From NCBI GenBank assembly GCA_963714325.1, contig CAVQOB010000017.1:1-64000 (forward strand): DNA of 64,000 nucleotides, in the 5' to 3' direction. The notes under the pieces were generated by a model that worked only from the letters and a program-made list of their open reading frames with translations, ran no database searches and had not been told where the DNA came from. The stretch comes from CAVQOB01 sp963714325. GTDB lineage: Bacteria; Pseudomonadota; Alphaproteobacteria; Rhizobiales; Hyphomicrobiaceae. This document shows, one piece after another, positions 8,931-17,623 of the stretch (position 1 is its first letter; each line of letters begins with the position of its first letter). The position numbers and the translations under genes are program-made.

Positions 8931-9021
8931 GACCAAAGCCCTCCTGACCCGACTTCGGCTGAACTAAGGCGTTTGAATTCGGGCAATTCCGTGTTTGCCA
9001 CACTACTGGCGGCAGATACCA

Positions 9022-9495
9022 CTATATCCAGCGGCGCACACGGTCGCGGTAGGCTTGGTATTCCCGACCAAAGCGGCGCGCCAGATAGGCTTCCTCGCGC
9101 TGGATTGCCAGAATGGTCAGCGCCAGCGCCATTACCGGCATCAAAGCGACCAGCCAAGTGTTCTGCAGCCAGATCCCAAGTCCTGCAAAGGCCAGGATGG
9201 CACCGAGATACATGGGATTGCGGGTGAAGCGGTAAATGCCACCGGTCGCCAGCGCCGTGGCGGGCGCGGTCGGGTCAAACGGCGTTCGGTCGGAGCGAAA
9301 GCGCATGAGTGCTGCCACCCCAATGCCAAGGCCAAGTATCAAGAACGGCAAACCGATGATGGCGCAGTACGGCGGCGACAACAGCGCCGGGAGAGGGATT
9401 ACGTAGTGCAGCGCAGCCCCTGCCGCCAACACGACGCCATAGAGTAGCGGCGGCCAGTGGATCGTATTCGGCCGGTCGATTGGCGCATCGGGCAT
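9022..9495 (-). CDS. Membrane methyltransferase of the isoprenylcysteine/phospholipid methyltransferase type
   Basis: Integral membrane protein of 157 residues with four or five hydrophobic segments. The C-terminal half has the PEMT/ICMT signature: GGIYRFTRNPMYLGAIL (R-x-x-R-N-P-M-Y), then REEAYLARRFGREYQAYRDRV, where E-E-x-Y and F-G-x-E-Y bind S-adenosylmethionine in the family. The substrate is unknown; bacterial members methylate lipids or small molecules, and isoprenylcysteine itself is not expected in bacteria. It sits alone between two exported-protein genes. The 180 bp before the next gene contain nothing I can name. Confidence 0.85.
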   Translation of the reverse strand: MPDAPIDRPNTIHWPPLLYGVVLAAGAALHYVIPLPALLSPPYCAIIGLPFLILGLGIGVAALMRFRSDRTPFDPTAPATALATGGIYRFTRNPMYLGAILAFAGLGIWLQNTWLVALMPVMALALTILAIQREEAYLARRFGREYQAYRDRVRRWI

Positions 9496-9677
9496 TTTCG
9501 GCGATCCTCAGCGCTGAGCGCACTGTGTTCATGAGCCGAGTTGAATACTCCCGTCGTCTGCCGTTGGGAACGCCTATCTCACCGATTGCTGCGCAGCGGC
9601 AAGCCAAAAGATGCGCAAGGCTTGGTCGGCTGATCGGTTCAGCAGACGGACCGGATCAAAACTGTGCGCGGATCGGT

Positions 9678-10646
9678 TCACGAGTCCTGTAGCTTTGGAC
9701 CTCGCTTGGGCTGTGCCGGCGGAGGGCCCGACTTTCCATCGCCACCGACGCCTGCTTGATGCGAACCATTGCCACAGACCTTCTCAACAATTTCACAGCG
9801 ACCTTGGCTCATGGGCTGCTTGCCGCATCCAGCGAGTGCCATGATTTGGGCATTGCTCACATTGTTTTGTCGCGACACGGAAATGCCCGATGCCGTTCCC
9901 GCGCCGACGCGCTCACGATAACCGGCTGCCGCGACACATTGGGTAACAGCCACCGCAGTCACTTTGCAGTCGCCTGTGTTTTTAGCCGCGCAGTCGGCCA
10001 ACGCTTTTTCTTCAGCTTCTTTGCGTGAAGCCAAATTCCAATTGATGACGGCAGTCTTCGACGTAAACGCGAGGGCACCCCAGACCTTTGGTGGTAGCTG
10101 GCTGCGCAATTTGACCAACTCGACGTCGGTCATCTGCCCTGTCGCTGGGAACTGATTTTGAGTTTGCCAACGCCGGACTGCATCGATGGTTTCCGCCGTC
10201 AATTGCCCATCGATTTTTTGGATAGGAAAATTCAATGCATAGAGGCGTGCTTGGATGTCCATGAGCACTTCGCGTGTCTGGGAACCGATTGCCGAAGGTG
10301 CGACTGCTGGCGTGGCAACGCCAGCGCCAGTCGTGCCACCACTTTCCAGTGTCTTGATGCGCACGCGGGCGAGGGTTGCGAAAGCCCCCTGCGGATACGT
10401 TTCGAGATAGGCCTTAATCTCGGCGGCGTTCTTGCTGTCCTTGACGGCCGACCAAAACTCGATTTCCGCAGCATTCGCATCGGGCTTGGCGGCTGGAGGC
10501 GCCGCGGGCTGTGCCTTGGCCGTCGGCCGTGCGGCAGGTGCCGTGGCAGGACCCTGCGATGGATCAGTCTGTGCGAGGGTCGGAACGGAGAGACAGCCGG
10601 CCAAAAGCGCGGCTATCGGCAGGCATAGCGCGGGGCGGCGGATCAT
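9678..10646 (-). CDS. Lipoprotein with peptidoglycan-binding and DUF4189-type domains
   Basis: Envelope protein of about 322 residues. The N-terminus (MIRRPALCLPIAALLAGC) ends in a lipobox L-L-A-G-C, so it is probably lipid-anchored. A Pro/Ala-rich spacer is followed by a short helical segment (EIEFWSAVKDSKNAAEIKAYLETYP, seen ahead of many caspase or SEL1-like proteins). Next comes a PG_binding_1 repeat at about 140-190 (IQARLYALNFPIQKIDGQL...TIDAVRRWQ). The C-terminal part, WGALAFTSKTAVINW with CAAKNTGDCKV and repeated cysteines, fits DUF4189. ATG 10646 has GGGAGG 5-6 bases upstream. A role at the cell wall is inferred. Confidence 0.72.
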   Translation of the reverse strand: MIRRPALCLPIAALLAGCLSVPTLAQTDPSQGPATAPAARPTAKAQPAAPPAAKPDANAAEIEFWSAVKDSKNAAEIKAYLETYPQGAFATLARVRIKTLESGGTTGAGVATPAVAPSAIGSQTREVLMDIQARLYALNFPIQKIDGQLTAETIDAVRRWQTQNQFPATGQMTDVELVKLRSQLPPKVWGALAFTSKTAVINWNLASRKEAEEKALADCAAKNTGDCKVTAVAVTQCVAAAGYRERVGAGTASGISVSRQNNVSNAQIMALAGCGKQPMSQGRCEIVEKVCGNGSHQAGVGGDGKSGPPPAQPKRGPKLQDS

Positions 10647-10810
10647 GAAGTCCTCCCGGGAGATGGTCATTGTCATCTTGTCCAGAATCGTCATTCGAGT
10701 CGACCATAAGTTCCCTTCGGCGTAACGTCCAGTTGCCGTTCATCAGCGAGCGCACTTCACCGTGGACGCGGATTTCAGCGGCCACGCAGCCCTGACCATT
10801 GGAGTCATCC

Positions 10811-11986
10811 ATGACGCTCCGCAATGACATTCCAACCCTCAACTTCGGTCTCGGCGAGACGGCGGATCAATTGCGCGATGCTGTGCGCGGCTTTACCGCT
10901 GACGAAATCGCGCCCCTTGCCGCCGAGATCGACAAGACCAATGAATTTCCGCGCCAGCTCTGGCCGAAAATGGGCGCGCTTGGCCTGCATGGCATCACGG
11001 TCGCCGAGGAGTACGGCGGCTCGGGCCTCGGTTATCTCGAACACTGCATCGCCATGGAGGAAGTGAGCCGCGGATCGGCATCGGTCGGGCTGTCCTATGG
11101 CGCCCACTCGAACCTCTGCGTCAATCAGATCAGCCGCAATGGCAACGACGCACAAAAGAAAAAGTATCTGCCGAAACTCATTTCCGGTGAACACGTCGGC
11201 GCGCTGGCGATGAGTGAGCCGGGCGCTGGGTCCGACGTCGTCTCGATGAAACTGCGCGCCGACAAGAAGGGTGACCGCTACGTGCTCAACGGCTCCAAGT
11301 TCTGGATCACCAATGGCCCCTGCGCCGATACCATGATCATCTATGGCAAGACTGATGTGAGTGCCGGTCCGCGCGGCATCACCGCGTTTCTGGTGGAGAA
11401 GGACTATAAGGGGTTCAAGAGCGCGCAAAAACTCGACAAGTTGGGCATGCGCGGCTCCGACACCGGCGAATTGGTGTTTGAGGATTGCGAAGTGCCCGAG
11501 GAGAACGTGCTCGGCGCGGTTGGTAAGGGCGTCAATGTGTTGATGAGCGGGCTGGATTATGAGCGCTGCGTGTTGGCAGCCGGGCCGCTCGGCATCATGC
11601 AGGCGGCGATGGATATCGTCATGCCCTACGTGCACGAGCGCAAGCAGTTCGGCAAATCAATTGGAGAATTTCAGTTGGTGCAGGGCAAAGTCGCCGACAT
11701 GTATACCGAAATGAACGCCTCGCGCGCTTACGTCTATGCGGTAGCGAAGGCCTGCGATCGTGGCGAGACGACGCGCATGGACGCAGCCGGCGCCATCCTC
11801 TATGCGGCCGAACGCGCGACACGGATCGCGCTTGATGCCATCCAGCTGCTCGGTGGTAACGGCTATATCAACGACTACGCCACCGGCCGTTTGTTGCGCG
11901 ACGCTAAGCTCTACGAGATCGGCGCCGGCACCAGCGAAATTCGCCGCATGCTCATTGGCCGCGAGCTGTTCGAGGCGACGAGATGA
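10811..11986 (+). CDS. ivd: Isovaleryl-CoA dehydrogenase
   Basis: FAD-dependent acyl-CoA dehydrogenase of 391 residues that oxidises isovaleryl-CoA to 3-methylcrotonyl-CoA in leucine breakdown. The family blocks are intact: AMSEPGAGSDVVSMKLRA and FWITNGPCADTMIIYGKT (FAD and substrate contacts), then GLDYERCVLAAGPLG, where the glutamate in helix G is the catalytic base position special to isovaleryl-CoA dehydrogenases. The ending, QLLGGNGYINDY and IGAGTSEIRRMLIGR, is typical. ATG 10811 follows GGAG at 10801. No methylcrotonyl-CoA carboxylase or hydratase lies nearby, so the leucine pathway is not clustered here. Its stop abuts the stop of the convergent protease gene. Confidence 0.9.
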   Translation: MTLRNDIPTLNFGLGETADQLRDAVRGFTADEIAPLAAEIDKTNEFPRQLWPKMGALGLHGITVAEEYGGSGLGYLEHCIAMEEVSRGSASVGLSYGAHSNLCVNQISRNGNDAQKKKYLPKLISGEHVGALAMSEPGAGSDVVSMKLRADKKGDRYVLNGSKFWITNGPCADTMIIYGKTDVSAGPRGITAFLVEKDYKGFKSAQKLDKLGMRGSDTGELVFEDCEVPEENVLGAVGKGVNVLMSGLDYERCVLAAGPLGIMQAAMDIVMPYVHERKQFGKSIGEFQLVQGKVADMYTEMNASRAYVYAVAKACDRGETTRMDAAGAILYAAERATRIALDAIQLLGGNGYINDYATGRLLRDAKLYEIGAGTSEIRRMLIGRELFEATR

Positions 11987-13312
11987 TCATGGCGACGGGT
12001 CGCCGGCGGTGATCAGCTTGAGATCGGTCGCCGGCAGTTCGTAGCGGCTGTATTCCGAGGTAACGCGCGGATCAAAGCCGACACTGCGGCGAACGAGGAT
12101 CGCGATCTTCTCAGCCGGCGGCTTGGCGGCAATCCACGCATGCAACGCCGCAACGGTCTGGAAGCGCTGGCCGCCGACCATCTCCAGATGATCGCCGGGA
12201 CGCAAGCCCGCGCGGGCTGCGACTTCGCCCGGCTTGATGAACTCGATCCGCAGCGGCGGCAGGTTCAGGTCGGCCGTATCGATGCTGATGCGTTCCGCGA
12301 CCAGCAGCCCGGCGAAGGTTACGGCCTGACGCTTCAAGGGTGGCTTGGCCGCGATCAGCGGCGAAGTAACGACCAGCGGTTTACCGTCACGCATGACGTT
12401 GAGTTTGACCTGGTCCTTGCGGCCGCGAAGCGTGGCGAACAAGTCCGGCACGCTCGCCAGTTTGGTCTCGCCGGCCACGCCCTGGATGATGTCACCGGGC
12501 TTGAGGCCATCGTCGCCGCGTGCGGGCTCGGAGCTGGCCTGACGGAACAGGGCGGCGACGGTCAGCGTCTCGACCGGGCCGAGCTTCAACCAGTAGACGG
12601 GGAGGCTCGGCAGGCTCGGGTCGGCTCCCGCCGCCAGCAAGTCGATGATCGGGCAGATCTGGCGGATGGAGATGGCGAGGCCGAGGCCGGGCGCGCCGGG
12701 AAAATTCAGCGTGTTGACGCCGATCACTTCGGCCGCTTCCACCGACAGCAACGGTCCGCCAGAGTTGCCGGGATTGATGTTGGCATCCATCTGCACGAAC
12801 TCGTTCGAACCGAGTGTGCGCACGCTTGAGACGATGCCGCGCGTCGCGGTGAAGTTCAGATTGATGGGATGGCCGTAGGCGACGACGGTCGCGCCCTGCT
12901 TGACGGATTGCTTGCAGCCAAGCTTGGCCGCCGCGGCGCTGGCCGGAACCTTGTCGCTGGCGACCTTCAGGACAGCGATATCGAGATGGTTGTCGACATA
13001 GACCCGTTCTGCCGGAACCCAATCACCGTCGACATCGGTCAACGAGACCTCCACGGTGGCCGGCGAGCGCTTGGCGACGTGGGCGTTGGTGATGATCCAA
13101 CCCTTGTCGCGGTCGATGATGAAGCCGGTACCGGTGCCGGAGCCGATCTGTTCCGGTACGAACGGCCAATGCACCGTACCGCGCACCTTGACTGTGAACT
13201 TCTGCGCTTGCCCCAGCATGGCGCCAAGATTAGCCTCGCTTTGTGCCATCGCCGGCGCGGTCGCAAACAACGGCGCCACAAGTGCGAGCAGCGTCAGATG
13301 TAATCGGGACAT
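11987..13312 (-). CDS. HtrA-like trypsin/PDZ serine protease, exported
   Basis: Periplasmic serine endopeptidase of 441 residues. The signal peptide (LTLLALVAPLFATAPAMA) ends near residue 23. The trypsin-like domain carries a complete triad: His78 (TNAHVA), Asp111 (NHLDIAVLK) and Ser184 (NPGNSGGPLL). Two PDZ-like regions follow, about residues 265-320 (RGDDGLKPGDIIQGVAG) and 350-410 (EVAARAGLRPGDHLEMVGG). It is shorter and less canonical than DegP, and the Q-linker and LA loop are not evident, so substrate and oligomer form are uncertain. It probably handles misfolded or envelope proteins. It is a single gene, convergent with ivd. Confidence 0.88.
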   Translation of the reverse strand: MSRLHLTLLALVAPLFATAPAMAQSEANLGAMLGQAQKFTVKVRGTVHWPFVPEQIGSGTGTGFIIDRDKGWIITNAHVAKRSPATVEVSLTDVDGDWVPAERVYVDNHLDIAVLKVASDKVPASAAAAKLGCKQSVKQGATVVAYGHPINLNFTATRGIVSSVRTLGSNEFVQMDANINPGNSGGPLLSVEAAEVIGVNTLNFPGAPGLGLAISIRQICPIIDLLAAGADPSLPSLPVYWLKLGPVETLTVAALFRQASSEPARGDDGLKPGDIIQGVAGETKLASVPDLFATLRGRKDQVKLNVMRDGKPLVVTSPLIAAKPPLKRQAVTFAGLLVAERISIDTADLNLPPLRIEFIKPGEVAARAGLRPGDHLEMVGGQRFQTVAALHAWIAAKPPAEKIAILVRRSVGFDPRVTSEYSRYELPATDLKLITAGDPSP

Positions 13313-13701
13313 GGAGCCAGCCTTGGATCGAGGAACGTATGCTCAGATGGCTCTTAAATGCGGCGGGAATGCAAGGGGTGGTGGCGTGAGTGGTAGAATT
13401 TATCGCTGCAAGGCGTTCGCGGCGGCGCAAACAAATGTGCGAAAAGCGCACCATGTGTGCGCAAGGCGCACGTCTATCCAATCGCCCGCAATGCCAAAGA
13501 ATGCTAGCACAAATGGTACGCGCTGTTTCGCCCGATCTGGTGATTGACGAATATTTTTTATCAGGCCAGGACTCGGGAGAGCCGCAGCCGTTACCCGCCA
13601 GCGCGGGAAGAATGGCAGGTCCAGCATCGTCGAGCGGTGACGTGAAATTATTCGGCTCGCTCGCTACATTGTCAAGAACACTTCAAGGGAGACTAACGCT
13701 C
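13313..13701. other. Intergenic region upstream of livK
   Basis: This 389-bp divergent region lies between the protease gene and the Liv operon. An in-frame extension of livK runs through it (13390-13701) but shows no protein-like sequence, and the real start has its own signal peptide. The notable content is a pair of dyads at 13437-13471. No RNA gene is seen. Confidence 0.5.
13437..13471. promoter_or_regulatory. Two GTGCG-N5-CGCAC dyads, 20 bp apart
   Basis: The two sites, 13437-13451 and 13457-13471, have identical 5-bp arms (GTGCG and CGCAC) around a 5-bp spacer (AAAAG and CAAGG). Their centres are 20 bp apart, about two helical turns, so two regulator dimers could bind on one face of the DNA. 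They lie about 230 bp before livK and about 125 bp before the divergent protease gene. The regulator is unknown. Confidence 0.5.
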
Positions 13702-14841
13702 ATGCTTCGAACTTCCGTTATGGCGTCCATCGCTGTGGCCTGCATCGCCTTCGCCGCTCCGGCGCTGGCACAGGATACGATCAAAATTCCGAACATCATC
13801 GAGTTGTCCGGCGGCGGCGCGACGGTCGGCAAGAACTGGCAGAACGGCTCGGTGATGGCAGTTGAGGAAATCAACGCCGCCGGCGGTATTCTCGGCAAGA
13901 AGATCGTGCTCGAATTCATCGACACCGGCAGCGACCCGACCAAAGCCCGCGCCGCTATCCAGCGCGCGCTCGACGATAAACCGATCGCCATATTCGGACC
14001 GATCTACTCGGGCTCAGTTAGCGCCACGCTGAAACTGACCGACGAAGCCGGTGTCGCCCAGATTATCGGCGGCGAGGCCGGCAACCTGACCGCGCAGGGC
14101 TCGAAGCACATCTTCCGCACCTCGTTCGGCCAGAACGTCTCGATGCCGAAGATCGCCAACTATCTGCGTGACGGCGTCAAGGCCAAGTCGGTCGCGGTCG
14201 TCTACGTCAACAATGACTTCGGCAAGGGTGGTCGCAATGCGATCATCAAGGAACTTGAGACGCGCGGCATCAAAGTCGTCGCCGATCTGTCGACCGAAGC
14301 CGGTCAGGCCGACTTCGCCGCCGATGTGGTCAAGGTCAAGGCCGCCAATGCCGACGCCGTGTTCGTCTATCTCAACGAAGAAGAGAGCGCTCGTTTCCTG
14401 ATCGAAGCCAAGAAGCAGGGCGTCGACAAGCCGATGATTGGCGAGACCACGTTGCTCGGGCAGAAAGTCATCGACCTTGCCAAGGATGCCGCCAATGGCG
14501 TCAGGGGTCACGTCGGACTGACCGCCGACGCGCCGATCCCGGCCGTCCAGGAGTTCGGCAAGAAGTTCCAGGCCAAATTCAACTACGTGTCCGACCACAA
14601 CGGCATCAAGGGCTACATCGCTCCGTATATGCTCAAAGCTGCCGCTGAAAAGGCCGGCAAGCTCGACGCCAAAGCGATCGCCATTGCCTTGCATGGCCTG
14701 ACCATCACGCCGGATAAAGTGCCGGGCATCCTGATGGAAGCCACCTGGGACGACACCGGCGAGATTGATCGGATCTCGTTCCTGGCCGAAGTCAAGGACG
14801 GCAAGCAAGTCATCACCGCGACCCTGCCGAAGTTGAAGTAA
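13702..14841 (+). CDS. livK: Liv-type ABC transporter substrate-binding protein
   Basis: Periplasmic binding protein (type I fold, Leu/Ile/Val family), 379 residues. The signal peptide (LRTSVMASIAVACIAFAAPALA) is cleaved near AQD. Mature family features include IIELSGGGATVGKNWQNG, AVEEINAAGGILGKKIVLEF with DTGSDPTKA, and the central hinge VAVVYVNNDFGKGG. ATG 13702 has AAGGGAG upstream, and it places the signal peptide at the N-terminus. It heads livKHMGF, followed by a hairpin that may favour extra expression of the binding protein. In this family the ligand need not be an amino acid; aromatic and alicyclic acids are common in degraders. Confidence 0.9.
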   Translation: MLRTSVMASIAVACIAFAAPALAQDTIKIPNIIELSGGGATVGKNWQNGSVMAVEEINAAGGILGKKIVLEFIDTGSDPTKARAAIQRALDDKPIAIFGPIYSGSVSATLKLTDEAGVAQIIGGEAGNLTAQGSKHIFRTSFGQNVSMPKIANYLRDGVKAKSVAVVYVNNDFGKGGRNAIIKELETRGIKVVADLSTEAGQADFAADVVKVKAANADAVFVYLNEEESARFLIEAKKQGVDKPMIGETTLLGQKVIDLAKDAANGVRGHVGLTADAPIPAVQEFGKKFQAKFNYVSDHNGIKGYIAPYMLKAAAEKAGKLDAKAIAIALHGLTITPDKVPGILMEATWDDTGEIDRISFLAEVKDGKQVITATLPKLK

Positions 14842-14852
14842 CGCTTAGACAC

Positions 14853-14886
14853 ATCGGGGCGGTTCACTACAGTGGACAGCCCCGAT
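14853..14886 (+). terminator. Hairpin between livK and livH (attenuator-like)
   Basis: Arms ATCGGGGC (14853-14860) and GCCCCGAT (14879-14886) pair perfectly over 8 bp with an 18-base loop. The T tract downstream is poor. Its place between the binding-protein and permease genes suggests mRNA stabilisation or partial termination, which would give more livK product than membrane subunits. Confidence 0.5.
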
Positions 14887-14920
14887 CGTTCCCAACCCTT
14901 TCGCGCGTGGATTTTTGCTC

Positions 14921-15799
14921 ATGGCTGATTTCCTCCAGCTGGTGATTGCCGGCCTTGCGACCGGCGCTATTTATGCGCTTGCTGCGATCGGCTTCACGCT
15001 GTTGTGGCAGACCTCGCAGACGATCAATTTCGCCCAGGGCGAGTTCGTCATGTTGCCGGCGTTCTTTGCCCTCCTGGCGATGAGCTATCTCGGCCTGCCG
15101 TTCTGGCTGGCGTGCATTTTTGCCATTCTGGTCTCGATGCTGGTGCTTGGCGTCGCCTTCAAATTCATCATTGTTGATCCGTTGATCAAGCACGGCGCCA
15201 TGCCGCTGGTGATCTCGACCATCGCGGTGGCGCTGTTCCTCAAGGATGTCGTCAAGGAATTCTATTCAGCCGAAGCGTCGCCGTTCCCGTCGTTGCTGCC
15301 GGATCAGCTGGTAACAGTCCTCGGCGTCAAGGTATCGGTGGCGCAGATCGGCGTGCTGGCGGCGGCGTTGATCACTATTTTCACGCTGCAGTGGTTCCTA
15401 TCGGGCACGCGCACCGGGCGTCAGATGCAGGCCAGCGCCCAGAACCCGACCGTCGCGCGCATCCTCGGCGTCAATGTCGAGCGCATGATCCTCTATACCT
15501 TCCTGATCAACGCCGGCCTCGCGGCCATGGCCTCGATCCTGGTCTCGCCGACCTATTTCGCCAAGTTCTCCAACGGTGAGCCGCTCGGCCTCGCCGCCTT
15601 CATTGCCGCCATTGTCGGCGGCTTCAACCAGGTGCGCGGCGCCATCGCCGGCGGGCTGGTCCTCGGCGTGGTCGACAATCTGGCCGCCAACTACGTTTCG
15701 ACGCAATATCGGCAGGCGGTGCCGCTGGTGCTGCTGGTGCTGGTGATCCTGTTCCGGCCGCAGGGCCTGCTCGGGCGTAAAGAGGAGCGCGCGGTATGA
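14921..15799 (+). CDS. livH: Liv-type ABC transporter permease LivH
   Basis: First inner-membrane permease of the branched-chain amino acid type importer, 292 residues with about eight hydrophobic segments. The opening LVIAGLATGAIYALAAIGFTLLW and TINFAQGEFVMLPAFFA are the classic LivH N-terminus. AAFIAAIVGGFNQVRGAIAGGLVLG near residues 225-250 is the cytoplasmic coupling region contacting the ATPases, and the end FRPQGLLGRKE is conserved. ATG 14921 is preferred over the TTG two codons upstream. It overlaps livM by 4 bp. Confidence 0.93.
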   Translation: MADFLQLVIAGLATGAIYALAAIGFTLLWQTSQTINFAQGEFVMLPAFFALLAMSYLGLPFWLACIFAILVSMLVLGVAFKFIIVDPLIKHGAMPLVISTIAVALFLKDVVKEFYSAEASPFPSLLPDQLVTVLGVKVSVAQIGVLAAALITIFTLQWFLSGTRTGRQMQASAQNPTVARILGVNVERMILYTFLINAGLAAMASILVSPTYFAKFSNGEPLGLAAFIAAIVGGFNQVRGAIAGGLVLGVVDNLAANYVSTQYRQAVPLVLLVLVILFRPQGLLGRKEERAV

Positions 15800-16857
15800 C
15801 GCTCAACCGCTTGCAGGTGCCGGCACTGATCGTTGCCGTGCTGCTGTTGATCCTGGCGCCGCTCGATCTGACTGGCTTTGGCCTGCCCTGGGGCGGCCTC
15901 CGGCGCTCGACCACCGGCACGCTGTCGTTGTGGCTGGTCACCGCCATCGCCGCGATGGGCGTCAACCTGATCGTCGGCTACGCCGGCCAGGAGACCCTGG
16001 CCCAGGCTGCCTTTCTCGGTATCGGCGCCTTTGTCACTGCGCTGATGACCAAGGCCGGCATTCCCTTCGGTTTTGCCTTTGCGGTCTCGGGGTTGTCCGC
16101 CTTCCTGATCGGCATCGTGCTGGGCTTCCCGGCCTTGCGCGTCCAGAAGCACTATCTGGCGTTCGTCACGCTGGCCTTCACAATCCTGGTCTGGTTGGTC
16201 ATCCGCAATGAGGAATGGCTGACCGGCGGTGTCTCGGGTATCCAAGGCATTTCTCGGCCGAGCCTGTTCGGTCTGAGCCTGAAGTCGGAACCGAGTTTCT
16301 TCTATTTTACGCTCGCCATCACGGCCGTGCTGACCTTCGTCATGTGGTGGCTGATCCGCAGCCCGTGGGGTCGGGCGTTCACGGCGCTTCGTGAAAACCC
16401 GATCCGAGCTGAAAGCCTCGGCGTTGATGTGCGCACCTACAAGCTGCTGGCGTTTGCCATCGGCTCGGCCTACGGCGGTCTTGCAGGCTCGCTGCTCGCC
16501 CCGCTCAACGACTTCATAGACCCCAACCTGTTCGCGCTCGGGCCGTCCCTGTTGTTCATGCTGATGGTGGTGGTCGGTGGCGCCGGTACCCTGTCCGGCT
16601 CGTTCGTCGGAGCTGCTGTGGCGGTCCTGTTGCCGCTACGGCTGGAAGAGGCGGTCGCCAAAATCGATAACCCCGTGGCCAAACATCTGTTGAGCTATCT
16701 TCTGGTCTACGCCGTGATCGTGATCGTGATGATGGCCTTCTGCCCGACCGGCTTGGTCGGCCTCTGGCGCCGCCTGACCACCGCTAAACGCCGGCCGCAT
16801 GCCGACGATAAGGGCCCGACCCTCGGCGCCGCCAAACCGACGGGGGCCAAGTCATGA
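15796..16857 (+). CDS. livM: Liv-type ABC transporter permease LivM
   Basis: Second permease of the importer, 353 residues with about ten hydrophobic segments. The family blocks are NLIVGYAGQETLAQAAFLGIGAF, the EEWLTGGVSGIQGI loop, WGRAFTALRENPIRAESLGVD (the coupling helix ahead of the last half), and a hydrophobic C-terminus with CPTGLVGLWRR. The start overlaps the livH stop (ATGA) and the end overlaps livG, so all four downstream genes appear translationally coupled. The charged tail after residue 320 is longer than in some homologues but not unusual. Confidence 0.92.
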   Translation: MTLNRLQVPALIVAVLLLILAPLDLTGFGLPWGGLRRSTTGTLSLWLVTAIAAMGVNLIVGYAGQETLAQAAFLGIGAFVTALMTKAGIPFGFAFAVSGLSAFLIGIVLGFPALRVQKHYLAFVTLAFTILVWLVIRNEEWLTGGVSGIQGISRPSLFGLSLKSEPSFFYFTLAITAVLTFVMWWLIRSPWGRAFTALRENPIRAESLGVDVRTYKLLAFAIGSAYGGLAGSLLAPLNDFIDPNLFALGPSLLFMLMVVVGGAGTLSGSFVGAAVAVLLPLRLEEAVAKIDNPVAKHLLSYLLVYAVIVIVMMAFCPTGLVGLWRRLTTAKRRPHADDKGPTLGAAKPTGAKS

Positions 16858-17603
16858 GCAAGCCGGCGGTCCTTGAAGTTCGTGATCTCAAGAAACATTT
16901 TGGCGGCGTCAAAGCCGTCGACGGCGTCACGTTCGACGTGCGTGAAGGCGAGATCCTCGGCCTGATCGGGCCGAATGGCTCGGGCAAGTCGACGCTGTTC
17001 AACTGCATTCTCGGCCAGCTCGATCCAACCGAAGGCCAGGTCGTCGTCGATGGCCGTTCGGTGACGGGACTGAGGCCCTCGGTGTTGAACGGCCTCGGCA
17101 TCGGCCGCACGTTTCAGTTGCTGCAGGTGTTCCCGGAATTGACCGTTCGCGAAAATCTGATCCTGGCTGGGCAGGAGCACGAGGGCAGCATGATCGGCCG
17201 CCTGTTCGGCCGGCGCGATGCCGGACTGACGGGCGCCGCCAATCGCATGATCGCATTTTTCCGCCTTGAGCATCTGGCGGAAGAAAAGGCTGGTGGGTTG
17301 TCCTATGGCCAGCAGAAGCTGCTCGATTGTGCGATGGCGTTCATGGCTGGACCTAGGCTCGTTCTTCTCGATGAACCGGCTGGCGGCGTCAACCTGACGA
17401 TGCTCGGCAATTTGAAGGAACGCCTGCAGGCGATCAACAAGGAAACCGGAACGACCTTCGTCGTCATCGAGCACAATATGGAATTCGTGATGTCGCTGTG
17501 CACGCGCATCCTGGTGCTCGCCGAGGGGCGGATCATTGCCGAAGGTTCGCCCGACACCGTGCGCAACGACCCCAAGGTCATCGAAGCTTATCTCGGACAC
17601 TGA
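16854..17603 (+). CDS. livG: Liv-type ABC transporter ATP-binding protein LivG
   Basis: ATPase subunit of 249 residues. Walker A is GPNGSGKST (about residues 41-49), followed by the Q-loop region GRTFQLLQVFPELTVREN. The signature is LSYGQQKLLD, Walker B is LVLLDEPAGGVN, and the H-loop is VVIEHNMEFVMSL. The ending ITEGSP-type segment (IIAEGSPDTVRNDPKVIEAYLGH) is typical of LivG. It overlaps livM by 4 bp and is followed after 20 bp by livF. Confidence 0.94.
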   Translation: MSKPAVLEVRDLKKHFGGVKAVDGVTFDVREGEILGLIGPNGSGKSTLFNCILGQLDPTEGQVVVDGRSVTGLRPSVLNGLGIGRTFQLLQVFPELTVRENLILAGQEHEGSMIGRLFGRRDAGLTGAANRMIAFFRLEHLAEEKAGGLSYGQQKLLDCAMAFMAGPRLVLLDEPAGGVNLTMLGNLKERLQAINKETGTTFVVIEHNMEFVMSLCTRILVLAEGRIIAEGSPDTVRNDPKVIEAYLGH

Positions 17604-17623
17604 ACAGGGAAAGTGACCCGCCG

